From NCBI GenBank assembly GCA_036278715.1, contig DASUKN010000001.1, positions 11,107 to 75,106 on the forward strand: a DNA stretch of 64,000 nucleotides. The letters run 5' to 3'. The position numbers and the translations under genes are program-made. Origin of the DNA: Udaeobacter sp025935755. GTDB taxonomy: Bacteria; Verrucomicrobiota; Verrucomicrobiia; Chthoniobacterales; UBA10450. Below the pieces are notes generated by a model, which was not told the origin of the DNA, did no database searches, and was given only the letters and a program-made list of their open reading frames with translations. Shown piece after piece: positions 1 to 8,114 of the stretch (positions within the stretch are counted from its first letter, which is position 1; the number at the start of each line of letters is the position of its first letter).

Positions 1-380
1 ACTGCCAGAGCGTGACCCCAGGCGAGTAATCGCCATTCAGGGTTTGCAATTTCGAAGAGACGAATTGGTAGCAACAGAAGGAGCGCGATACCCGCGATTG
101 CCAGTGTCGCCGCTGATTTTGCGACTTGGGTTTTGGAGCTTGGGATTTGCACTCCGGGCCTGTCCTGCCAGCGCAGCCAGAAAAGGTAGAGTGCGAAAAA
201 GGGAACGAACCAACCGAAGTTGTACTGTTCGTTCACGGACCATTCGCCACTAAGCTCTCTGCAAAGTCCAAACCAGAGAGCGGCAAGGAACAAAACGCCT
301 AACACAATCCCAAGTGGAAAGCTTTGCCGGGACACTTGCCGTGTCCCGGTAAGTTCGTCTGGTGTCGCGACGTTTTGCAC
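1..380 (-). CDS. xrt: Exosortase family protein, N-terminal part (cut by window edge)
   Basis: Exosortases are integral-membrane cysteine transpeptidases that process PEP-CTERM-type sorting signals, usually encoded beside EPS genes. Reading the minus strand from about 380 down to base 1 gives an open frame with no stop. It contains the family's N-terminal hallmark: a hydrophobic helix (GVLFLAALWFGLCREL), then GEWSVNEQYNFGWFVPFFA and LYLFWLRW, a second hydrophobic stretch, and RLFEIANPEWRLLAWG. The catalytic Cys, Arg and His lie beyond the window. The frame has no ATG; candidate starts are GTG at 380, 335 or 303-305, and a REP-like hairpin at 324-352 makes the downstream starts attractive. The gene is divergent from the TagA gene. 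Family identity is fairly sure; the start is not. Confidence 0.8.
   Translation of the reverse strand, partial: MQNVATPDELTGTRQVSRQSFPLGIVLGVLFLAALWFGLCRELSGEWSVNEQYNFGWFVPFFALYLFWLRWQDRPGVQIPSSKTQVAKSAATLAIAGIALLLLLPIRLFEIANPEWRLLAWGHALA
324..352. repeat. REP-like hairpin
   Basis: The arms at 324-335 (TTGCCGGGACAC) and 341-352 (GTGTCCCGGTAA) are complementary over 12 bp with one mismatch, around a 5-nt loop. It lies at or just before the start of the exosortase gene, so it could be an extragenic repetitive palindrome marking the true 5' boundary of that gene. Confidence 0.6.
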
Positions 381-493
381 CGGCGAAGAGCTTACCAAAT
401 TTGCGCGCAAAGCGAATCGGGAATCTAAATTGCAGGCTGGTTGATTCGTTCGTCCCTCTCTCTCATTCTGTGAAATGCCCACGCTTAGAGGTT

Positions 494-515
494 GGCGTCC
501 GCCGCGGCGGACGCC
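494..515. repeat. Perfect 22-bp GC-rich palindrome
   Basis: Bases 494-515 read the same on both strands; the half site is GGCGTCCGCCG. It lies between the divergent exosortase and TagA genes and overlaps a spurious upstream extension of the latter. It could be a REP-like element or an operator/cruciform. Only the symmetry is observed; function is unknown. Confidence 0.7.
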
Positions 516-566
516 CTACAATGGCGTGACATGGATCGGTGTTCCATGTTGGATAGCGGCTCATTC

Positions 567-1319
567 ATGACTCAGACTCACCAGGTTCTAGGCATTCAAT
601 TCTTCAATGGCGATGCTGATCAAGCAGTTCAGACAATCATGCACAACGGCGGCTATTTGATTGCCCCTTCGGGAACTTGTTTTGCGCGATTGCGTGAAGA
701 CGAGCGTTATCGGGACGCAGTTCTCGCGGCTGATCTCGTGATTGCCGACAGTGGTTTGATGGTTGTGCTGTATCGCCTGTTCCGTCGTGAAAGCCTTCAG
801 CGTATTTCGGGCTTGAAGTATTTGAAGCATCTGCTCGTTAGGTTGAAAGGGGCTGCGGCAGAAAAAGTTTTTTGGATCGTACCCAATGAGAGGGCGGCGC
901 AAAAACTGTTGGATTGGTCCAGGCGGGAAGCGTTGGCGATTTGCGGCGAGGATTGTTACGTCGCGCCGCGATATGGAATTGAAGTCACTGATTCAAATCT
1001 TGTCGCTCTGATTGAGCGCCATCGTCCTGCACAAGTGATTATCGCGATTGGCAGCGGTGCCCAGGAAAAACTGGGTCATTATTTGCGCGAAAATTTGTCG
1101 TATCGGCCGGCGATTCATTGTATCGGCGCGGCCCTCGGTTTCCTGACGGGCGATCAGATCGCCATTCCCAACTGGGCCGATCGATTCTTCCTCGGATGGC
1201 TTTGGAGATTGTTTGCCCAGCCGCGCACATTTATTCCGCGATTGTCTCGAGGCTTGGAACTTCCCTGGTTGTTTTGGAAATATGGCGAGACGCTGCCGCC
1301 GGTACGGGGAGAAAAATGA
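567..1319 (+). CDS. WecG/TagA/CpsF-family glycosyltransferase (GT26)
   Basis: Cytoplasmic, membrane-associated glycosyltransferase of about 250 aa, the usual size for GT26 enzymes, which add a sugar (ManNAc or ManNAcA in the known examples) to an undecaprenyl-linked intermediate. The sequence shows the family opening VLGIQFFNGDADQAVQTIM, the APSGTCFARL segment, and ADLVIADSGLMVV, where the conserved acidic residue lies. It ends in the basic/aromatic C-terminal tail (FLGWLWRLFAQPRTF) thought to contact the membrane. ATG 567 is chosen because it begins right at the conserved domain; in-frame starts at 492, 531 and 546 would add a non-conserved leader crossing the palindrome. Its stop overlaps the next ATG (ATGA, 1316-1319), so the two are probably coupled. 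Confidence 0.85.
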   Translation: MTQTHQVLGIQFFNGDADQAVQTIMHNGGYLIAPSGTCFARLREDERYRDAVLAADLVIADSGLMVVLYRLFRRESLQRISGLKYLKHLLVRLKGAAAEKVFWIVPNERAAQKLLDWSRREALAICGEDCYVAPRYGIEVTDSNLVALIERHRPAQVIIAIGSGAQEKLGHYLRENLSYRPAIHCIGAALGFLTGDQIAIPNWADRFFLGWLWRLFAQPRTFIPRLSRGLELPWLFWKYGETLPPVRGEK

Positions 1320-3055
1320 TGTGGCGTTCACTGATCGGGCATTGTTTGCCGGTGAGATCACCGTTGCGGCAGATCGGTTTTCCGCCCTTTAGTTTTCTGT
1401 TGGCAATTTGTGCTGCGGACGCGGTCGCGGCTCCGAACATGAATCCGACCGCAACACCTCGTCTTTTGTCTGCGCCAAAACACGGTTTGAACTTCGTGGT
1501 GGGCGCTCGTGGTATCGATTCACTCTCGTTCAATGGAGAATCGCTTCTGGCTTCCCCGAAAAACGGCGAGTTGCAGCCCGAGAAATCTGCGCTTCGAACT
1601 GTACTCGATGCGGTTCTTCCTCTTTCTTTGGATGGTGTCGCCGCGCCGAATAAGAAGCCCGATTCTGTCGAGTTAACCTATCCGTGGGGACGCATCTCGT
1701 GCGCTTACAGCAAACAAAACAATCGGCTCACGATGGGTGTTGAAGTTTCGAACACCAGTTCCAAAGACGTCGACGAATTCTCTGTTCGTTTGATGGAACT
1801 CAAATTTCCACGTATTCCGAAAGGCGGCTCGCTCGAGGCGGGCATGTTCGGGTTTGGCTTTAAGGGTCCCGAATGGCTTCTGGATCAGTCTCCGCCTTCG
1901 ATTCCGTTAATAGCTGATCCGCGCTTTGTCGTGCCGATTGTTGCGGTCGACTATGGAACCGGCGCGCTCAATTTTTGCAGCGATGATTCGGAGTGCGCCG
2001 TGAGCGTGCCCTATTCGACGAATTTTCCTGCCAGAACCAGTTATCCATTTATAATCACTTGTCGCGACGTCAAGCCGGGCGCTCGCAAGACATTCCATGT
2101 TTCTCTGCGCTTCGGTCCTGCAGGTGCGCAGGTGCAAGATCTGTCGGCCGACGCTTTGGAGAATTACGCGAAACATTATCCATTCGAAGTAAACTGGAGC
2201 GATCGTCGTCCCATTGGCGCGATCTTCTTAGCAGGACCGCAAGTGAATGTGAGTTCTAACCCGCGGCGGTGGACTGTGAATTTCGGCGAGGTGGACGTCA
2301 CCAATGACAAGGGCAAAGCAACATTCCGAACCGCGCTTTTGAAGCTGGCCGATGACAGCATTCGCGTCCTAAAGGATACCGGTGCGCAGGGAATGATTAC
2401 ATGGGATCCGGAAGGTGAAGAGTTCCCCGGCGCGTGTTATTACGGCGATCCACGTCTCGTTCCGACATTCGCGCCCGAAATGGAGTTCAAAGGCGATTCG
2501 GGAAAAAGCGTGATTGACGAGTACTTCGAGAAATTTCGTGCAGCCGGATTGAAAACCGGGATTTGTATTCGGCCCCAGGACGTGGCGATGATTGATGGCA
2601 AACCGGTGCACCAGGCCGCCGACGACGACCAAGCGGTCCGGATACTTCGGGAAAAGGTCGCTTATGCGAACAAGCGATGGGGTTGCACACTGTTCTATGT
2701 GGATTCCACCGCGACTGCAGGTCGCCCATTTTATCCCGAAGTTTTTGAAGCTGTCGCGAAAGCCTTTCCCAATGTGCTGCTCATTCCGGAAAATGAATCG
2801 ATGCGTTATTTCGCGTACTCCGCTCCGCTAAACTCGTATCAGCATCACAAGGTTACTTCGACACCGGTTGGCGCACGATTGGTCTATCCGAAATCGTTTT
2901 GTGTATTGATGGCGGCTGATGGCGATCAGCCTCACGATCACGCATCGCTTTTGGATGCCGTTCGACACGGCGATATATTGCTTTTCAACGGTTGGTACGG
3001 CGGTCCGCCGGCCGAAAAAATCAAAAACCTCTATAGTTCCTCACAACCCCGCTGA
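1316..3055 (+). CDS. Secreted glycoside-hydrolase-like (TIM-barrel) protein
   Basis: 579 aa from ATG 1316, preceded by a good ribosome site (ggggagaaaa). The N-terminus has a basic segment and a hydrophobic stretch (FPPFSFLLAICAADAVAA) resembling a signal peptide. The middle is a beta-rich region, as in the N-terminal domain of many alpha-glycosidases. The C-terminal half looks like a barrel: MITWDPEGEEFPG, FRAAGLKTGICIRPQ, then GCTLFYVDST with an Asp at a position typical of a barrel nucleophile, and LLIPENES. I infer a periplasmic or secreted glycan-cleaving or glycan-binding role, possibly trimming the polymer. No family assignment is certain. It is coupled to the TagA gene by a 4-bp overlap. 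Confidence 0.6.
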   Translation: MMWRSLIGHCLPVRSPLRQIGFPPFSFLLAICAADAVAAPNMNPTATPRLLSAPKHGLNFVVGARGIDSLSFNGESLLASPKNGELQPEKSALRTVLDAVLPLSLDGVAAPNKKPDSVELTYPWGRISCAYSKQNNRLTMGVEVSNTSSKDVDEFSVRLMELKFPRIPKGGSLEAGMFGFGFKGPEWLLDQSPPSIPLIADPRFVVPIVAVDYGTGALNFCSDDSECAVSVPYSTNFPARTSYPFIITCRDVKPGARKTFHVSLRFGPAGAQVQDLSADALENYAKHYPFEVNWSDRRPIGAIFLAGPQVNVSSNPRRWTVNFGEVDVTNDKGKATFRTALLKLADDSIRVLKDTGAQGMITWDPEGEEFPGACYYGDPRLVPTFAPEMEFKGDSGKSVIDEYFEKFRAAGLKTGICIRPQDVAMIDGKPVHQAADDDQAVRILREKVAYANKRWGCTLFYVDSTATAGRPFYPEVFEAVAKAFPNVLLIPENESMRYFAYSAPLNSYQHHKVTSTPVGARLVYPKSFCVLMAADGDQPHDHASLLDAVRHGDILLFNGWYGGPPAEKIKNLYSSSQPR

Positions 3056-3241
3056 GAACTTCATTCGGTTCGTTTAGGAACTCGATCCGACAACTCGGCG
3101 GCCAATGATGACATAGAGGTCCAATTCTTTGTTGGATTGGCCTGGCCTTTGACACCTCAGTTTTCCCGTAGATAGTTGGCAAATTCGCGCCGTTCCATCA
3201 CTATGGGTGTTTCCTTTTTGAATGCGTAACTCGGAGCTGCC

Positions 3242-5029
3242 TTGCCCCCGTTCCTTCATAACGTTGCTGACTTAATTCGGCGCGTTCTCTTTCTGGCGCG
3301 GCCGTACGGCAGGGGCAAGCTTGCCGCGATTTTCTCGCTGTCGCTGGCACAAGCATTGTTCCAGGTCATCGGCATCACATCGATCTTTCCCTTTTTAGCG
3401 ATTGCCGCTGATCCCGAGCGGATTCGTCGCTCCCATTTTGGTACGAAGTTTCTAAGTCTGTTCCCGCACATGGAAGACAGGCAACTGCTTCTTGTTGCCG
3501 GCATCATCGCCATTGTCGCTCTTCTTTTATCAAATGCGGTGAACCTGTTGTCGGAATATGCGCGCACTCGTTATACCCAGGACTTTGGCCATTGGTTGCG
3601 CGTTCGACTGCTGCGCCGAATGGCGTCTCAGCCATACACTTATTTTCTTCAACGCAACTCCGGCGATCTCCTGAAGAAAATTCTCGGTGACGTGGCGAAT
3701 TATACAAACGGCGTGCTCCTGCCGTTGCTGGACAGCGTGGCCCGCGTCCTGACGGCATTGCTTTTGTTGGCGACACTATTTTTGGTGCAACCGGTGATCG
3801 CGATTTCGGCGGCGGTTATTCTGGGCGGGTTCTACGCAATCACTTTCCAGCTTCTTACCCGCAAACGCCGCGAGGTGAATGAGAATCTGAAAACGCATGT
3901 CGGCGGCCAGTTCCGCGAAGCGCAACAGATGCTGGGCGGGATCAAGCCCGTCAAAGTGCATCGGGCGGAAGAACTTTTCCTCGGTCGATTTGCGAATCAT
4001 TCCGCGATCGTAGCGCGGATGAATGCATGGCTGCCGGTTTTTTCCAACAGCGCCCGGTATGTTGTGGAGCCGCTCGCTTTTGGCGGTCTCGTTGTGGCGG
4101 TGCTCCTACTCGCAGCAAAGGGACGCGATTTCTCTGACATTCTTCCCAATCTCGGTGTCATGGCACTGGCAGGTTATCGGCTGCTGCCTTCGCTCCAGTT
4201 GCTTTACGGACAGTTGACTCAGGTCAGTTCAATGCGTCATGCGGTTGATGAGGTGTACGACGAGTTTGCTGCTGCCGAGATTGAGAGATCCACTCCGAGT
4301 GTCGTTAGTATCGAACCTGTCACGCCTGTGCAGGATCTTACTTGGAATAACTCGATCACGCTGTGTGACATCGGGTTCCACTATCCGGGTGTTTCCCGGT
4401 CTGCGATCGAAGGGCTTTCAACAATTATTCCGAAGAACAGTTCGCTCGGCGTGATTGGCCCAACGGGCTCGGGGAAATCGACGTTCGTTGATTTGTTGCT
4501 TGGCCTTTACCTGCCAACAACAGGCGAGATCCTCATCGATGGTCAGACGCTCACGCCCGCGCTCGTGCCTGCGTGGCAGGCTACCATCGGATACGTGCCG
4601 CAGGATATTTTTCTTATCGATGACACGGTCGTCCGAAACGTCGCGTTTGGTCTACCGGATGAGAAGATTGATCACACACGTGTGCGCGAAGCTTGCGCTA
4701 TGGCGCAAATACTCGATTTCATCGAAGCGGAACTGCGCGATCGCTTTGAAACGAAGGTTGGCGAACGCGGCGTCCGCCTTTCTGGCGGACAACGTCAACG
4801 GATTGGGCTTGCTCGCGCGCTTTATCATCGTCCATCGCTGTTGATTCTGGACGAAGCGACCAGTGCGCTCGACGTTGCGACGGAAGCAAAGCTACTCGAG
4901 GCGTTGGGTGAGCTTAGCGGCAAGCTTACCATGATTGTGGCGGCGCACCGTCTCAGTGCTGTGGCGAATTGCGATCAACTGATCGACTTGTCTAATGAAA
5001 TGCACGTTGTTGTTGCCGGTGCGAACTGA
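3242..5029 (+). CDS. ABC transporter, fused membrane and ATPase domains (PglK/MsbA type)
   Basis: 595-aa half-transporter: about six membrane segments in the first 320 residues, then a nucleotide-binding domain. Visible ATPase motifs are Walker A GPTGSGKSTF, a Q-loop region (GYVPQDIFL), signature LSGGQRQRIGLARAL, Walker B LLILDEATSALD and the switch His in VAAHRLSA. The length, fused layout and N-terminal pattern (SIFPFLAIAADP) resemble PglK/WlaB-type flippases of lipid-linked oligosaccharides. In this context export of a glycan intermediate is likely. A stop lies at 3227-3229, so TTG 3242 is the first usable start; it has GGAG seven bases upstream. The 186 bases before it hold no gene. Confidence 0.88.
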   Translation: MPPFLHNVADLIRRVLFLARPYGRGKLAAIFSLSLAQALFQVIGITSIFPFLAIAADPERIRRSHFGTKFLSLFPHMEDRQLLLVAGIIAIVALLLSNAVNLLSEYARTRYTQDFGHWLRVRLLRRMASQPYTYFLQRNSGDLLKKILGDVANYTNGVLLPLLDSVARVLTALLLLATLFLVQPVIAISAAVILGGFYAITFQLLTRKRREVNENLKTHVGGQFREAQQMLGGIKPVKVHRAEELFLGRFANHSAIVARMNAWLPVFSNSARYVVEPLAFGGLVVAVLLLAAKGRDFSDILPNLGVMALAGYRLLPSLQLLYGQLTQVSSMRHAVDEVYDEFAAAEIERSTPSVVSIEPVTPVQDLTWNNSITLCDIGFHYPGVSRSAIEGLSTIIPKNSSLGVIGPTGSGKSTFVDLLLGLYLPTTGEILIDGQTLTPALVPAWQATIGYVPQDIFLIDDTVVRNVAFGLPDEKIDHTRVREACAMAQILDFIEAELRDRFETKVGERGVRLSGGQRQRIGLARALYHRPSLLILDEATSALDVATEAKLLEALGELSGKLTMIVAAHRLSAVANCDQLIDLSNEMHVVVAGAN

Positions 5030-5048
5030 GCGTTGAGTTGGAAAGATC

Positions 5049-5834
5049 ATGAACCGGTATCTGGAGGCGTTGCAGGGATTCAATCTTGCGGCTTTGCGGC
5101 GCGGCCTCCAGGAGGGTCCACGTGCGCTGGGTCGCGCTAGTCGAGCGGCATGCATCGCCGCACAGGCGGACGCCGATCGTCAGCGGACACTCGCGCGTGA
5201 ACAGATCAGTCGGATTCCCGTCGTGGCTCTGGATGATTTGTTAGGCGACAGGAAGTGCCAGATCAGGCTGCGCGTGATGAAATATGAGGATGGTATGACC
5301 CCGTATCATGATTCCCTCGCGCTGCTTTCCATTTTGGTGGCAGAAAATCCCAGCGAAGTTCTTGAAATTGGAACTTACATGGGACATACCGCTCGCGCGA
5401 TGGCCGAGAACCTCGACTTTGCCACGATTCACACGATTGATTTGCCACCGGATTTTTCGGCCGAACAGGGAAATGGCGATGTTCCTCCGAAGAATGATTT
5501 TCACCTGATAGCCCGGCGCGACGTCGGACGTGAGTTCAAGGGACAGCCTTGTGCAAGCCGGATTGCCCAGCACGTCGGCGACACAGCGGTGATGGATTTC
5601 AAGCAAATTGGCAGGCCAACGTTTTTCTTCATCGACGGCTCGCATACCTACGAATATTGCAGGAATGACTCGGAAAAGTGCCTCTCACTTTGTCCAAAAA
5701 ACGGCACGTTTCTCTGGCATGACTGTTATGAAGGTCAACCTGGTGTCATTAAGCTCTTGTCAGAGTGGCGGACGCAGGGAAGAAAAGTGCTGCGAATAGA
5801 GGGAACAGGCCTGGCGTATTGGAAATCGATTTAA
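5049..5834 (+). CDS. Class I SAM-dependent methyltransferase (Methyltransf_24-like)
   Basis: 261 aa. Motif I for SAM binding is EVLEIGTYMGHTARAM, followed by an acidic strand end in TIHTIDLPPDF and the typical FFFIDGSHTYEY segment of this subfamily, which often carries a metal-binding Asp. Related proteins in polysaccharide loci methylate sugars or other small hydroxyl or carboxyl acceptors. The acceptor cannot be read from the sequence. The first 65 residues are not conserved and may be a spacer domain. It lies 19 bp after the ABC transporter and 9 bp before the next gene, in operon-like spacing. Confidence 0.8.
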   Translation: MNRYLEALQGFNLAALRRGLQEGPRALGRASRAACIAAQADADRQRTLAREQISRIPVVALDDLLGDRKCQIRLRVMKYEDGMTPYHDSLALLSILVAENPSEVLEIGTYMGHTARAMAENLDFATIHTIDLPPDFSAEQGNGDVPPKNDFHLIARRDVGREFKGQPCASRIAQHVGDTAVMDFKQIGRPTFFFIDGSHTYEYCRNDSEKCLSLCPKNGTFLWHDCYEGQPGVIKLLSEWRTQGRKVLRIEGTGLAYWKSI

Positions 5835-5843
5835 TCACTTACT

Positions 5844-6956
5844 GTGGTTAGGTTCCGACAAATCGCGGTTTCGATCCTGCCTGCTCCAGTGCAGTCCGTG
5901 TTGCGGCCGTGGTGGCGTCGATTCTTCGATTTTAAATTGCGCGCGCGAGGTTGGATACCTTTCACTGTTTGGCTGGTATTCCACTGCGTCCGCCATGCGA
6001 AAAAAGCCGTAATTGTTTGCCGCTGCGGGGGAATCGGGGACGTGCTTTGCACTTTGCCGATGTGTGAAGAAATACGTCGTCGACACGTCGGGAAATTGCT
6101 GATTTTCATCACAGCGTCAGTTTGGCGAGAGGCGGTTAAACTTTCCGGCGTGGCTGATTTGGTCTATGCGAATAAGTGGTGGATCTATCCGTTTACGTTT
6201 CCAACTAACAGCAAGTGGTTTGGGCTCGTGGACGAGGTTTACAATCCGCTCACAACGGGCGAGAAATTGTTCGCGGCCGGGACGAGCGCTCATCTGATAG
6301 ATGATCTCGCTGCTTCATGCGGACTCAAGGTTACGCCGCGGCTACCGAAGCTTTGTCTGTCATCGGACCTGATCGAGAGAACGCGGGGGCGATACGGATT
6401 GGACCGCAAGACTGTCGAGAACCGTTTGCTTATCGGGATCAATCCAGGTCCCAGTTGGCGGGTGAGAGAATGGGAAGCGTCCAAATGGCAGAGCCTGGTG
6501 AACAGGATTCACTCAGAGTACCACGCTCTGATCATACAGTTTGGCATTAACAAAGGAGACGGATCTTCTGAATATAGCAATCTCAGTGGGGTGACGTTGC
6601 TGGCCGGCCGACTCAGCGGCGAAGAGCTTTTAGCCATGATTTCGATTTGTGACTTGATTATATCCATCGATTCCGGCCCGGTACATGTTGCAGCAGCCGT
6701 TGACACACGTGTTATCGGCTTATACGGAGCTCTCGACCCGGCGTCGAGACTACCTTCGGGAACGCCTGCAATCGGCTTGTTTGGTGATGTTCCCTGCCTG
6801 TTTTGTCATAACAGAACGCCAGTCATGCATTGGATCGATGGGTGTCCTAACGACATCGCTTGTATGAGGAAGCTTGACGATGGGACTGTGTTCGAGGCAA
6901 TGAAATCGATGCTGCCGCATAACATCAAACGAGGGTCGCTGGTTTCAGTCGACTAA
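5844..6956 (+). CDS. GT9 (heptosyltransferase-like) glycosyltransferase
   Basis: 370 aa. After a basic, weakly hydrophobic N-terminus comes AVIVCRCGGIGDVLCTLP, the GT9 nucleotide-loop signature (GxxGD). Further on are LIGINPGPSWRVREW and ISIDSGPVHVAAAVD, the donor-site motif of heptosyltransferase-type enzymes. Two Cys-rich stretches near the C-terminus (CLFCH, CPNDIACM) are typical of GT9 proteins outside classical LPS core. The start is GTG 5844, without a clear ribosome site. Donor and acceptor are unknown. After the stop there are 153 bases without a gene, where a new transcript could begin. Confidence 0.85.
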   Translation: MVRFRQIAVSILPAPVQSVLRPWWRRFFDFKLRARGWIPFTVWLVFHCVRHAKKAVIVCRCGGIGDVLCTLPMCEEIRRRHVGKLLIFITASVWREAVKLSGVADLVYANKWWIYPFTFPTNSKWFGLVDEVYNPLTTGEKLFAAGTSAHLIDDLAASCGLKVTPRLPKLCLSSDLIERTRGRYGLDRKTVENRLLIGINPGPSWRVREWEASKWQSLVNRIHSEYHALIIQFGINKGDGSSEYSNLSGVTLLAGRLSGEELLAMISICDLIISIDSGPVHVAAAVDTRVIGLYGALDPASRLPSGTPAIGLFGDVPCLFCHNRTPVMHWIDGCPNDIACMRKLDDGTVFEAMKSMLPHNIKRGSLVSVD

Positions 6957-7109
6957 ACCTTGCAAGCTACTGGCATTTTCACTGTTATTTAGTGACTAAG
7001 AATTTCATGGACCGTTGTCCGGCAGCGCCAGCTCATATTGGAGGTTGAGTCAGCCGTTCGATAGAACGATGCCCGTTAAGAGCCTCGAAACAACAGGACC
7101 TGCTTGAAG

Positions 7110-8039
7110 ATGAATGTCTCAGTCATCATCTGCACAAATAATCCCCGGCTGGATTATCTGTCGCGCGTGTTAGAGGCTTTGAGGCAGCAAAGCTTGCCCG
7201 CTGACGAATGGGAGCTTCTATTGGTCGATAACGCATCCCATGTTCCCTTGGAGCGAAGCTGTGACTTGACCTGGCACCCGCAGGCGCGTTGCATCGTTGA
7301 AAACGAACTCGGCGCCAGTCATGCCCGCTGGCGTGCTATTCGCGAGACGCAAACCGGAATTCGCGTGTTTGTAGATGACGACAACCTACTTCATCCAGAT
7401 TACCTGGCCACGGCTGTTCGGTTGTTAGGCGCGCATCCGTGGCTTGGAGCAATTGGTGGGCAGACACTTCCGGAATACGAAGTACCTCCGCCTGGCTGGT
7501 TGACCCGATATGAGCGGGTTTTGGCAATCAGGCGCTTCAAAAAGGCGCGATGGAGCAATGCCGCAGATGATTGGCAATCCCAACCATGGGGCGCAGGAAT
7601 GGTCGTCCGTAAATCGGTTTGCGACATCTATGACGCCAACCTGTCGAAAAGTCCTGAGAGGCGCGCATTGGGCCGCAAAGGCTCCGTTTTGGGATCGGCG
7701 GAGGATATCGATCTCATCCTGGGTTGCCTGGATGTCGGACTTGGATTCGGCACTTTCCCCGAACTGGTTGTCACCCACTTGATACCGGAGCGGCGGATGA
7801 CTGAAGCGTCTGTGGCTGCGATAACAAGAGCCATGGTCACATCAAACCTCTTACTGTCGCACCTTCGCGGAGAGCCGACCAACCTTTCGGAGCGCCCATC
7901 GGTATACACGCATTTGCGTGGCTTTTATCATTTCTTAAGAATGAACTCGACAGACCGCCGGTTTGCAGCGGCTGTTGAAGCGGGTCAACAGGATTTTCAA
8001 GGGATGTTAAAGTCTCGGAACTTGCCCCGTACCCAATAG
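7110..8039 (+). CDS. GT2 family glycosyltransferase
   Basis: 309 aa from ATG 7110; TTG 7104 is possible but less natural. GT-A fold features: VSVIICTNNPR at the N-terminus, ELLLVDNAS, and the metal-binding VFVDDDNLL. The segment GQTLPEYEVPPPGWLTRY followed by QPWGAGMVVRK is shared in outline with the GT2 protein at 46461, so the two are probably subfamily paralogues. A conserved ...SAEDIDL... stretch resembles the catalytic ED region. It is followed by a GT-D protein after a 75-bp gap. Confidence 0.87.
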   Translation: MNVSVIICTNNPRLDYLSRVLEALRQQSLPADEWELLLVDNASHVPLERSCDLTWHPQARCIVENELGASHARWRAIRETQTGIRVFVDDDNLLHPDYLATAVRLLGAHPWLGAIGGQTLPEYEVPPPGWLTRYERVLAIRRFKKARWSNAADDWQSQPWGAGMVVRKSVCDIYDANLSKSPERRALGRKGSVLGSAEDIDLILGCLDVGLGFGTFPELVVTHLIPERRMTEASVAAITRAMVTSNLLLSHLRGEPTNLSERPSVYTHLRGFYHFLRMNSTDRRFAAAVEAGQQDFQGMLKSRNLPRTQ

Positions 8040-8114
8040 TGTTTGTTGCAGGCCGGTGCCGTTTATCACTTAGACTTCGAAAATGAGTGGTGTAAGCACC
8101 GGGAAAAACGAGCA

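Noticed and set aside
4771..4789. Inverted repeat GTCCGCC/GGCGGAC with 5-nt spacer, similar to half of the 494-515 palindrome
   Set aside because: It encodes the conserved ABC signature region (RLSGGQ), so coding constraint explains it.
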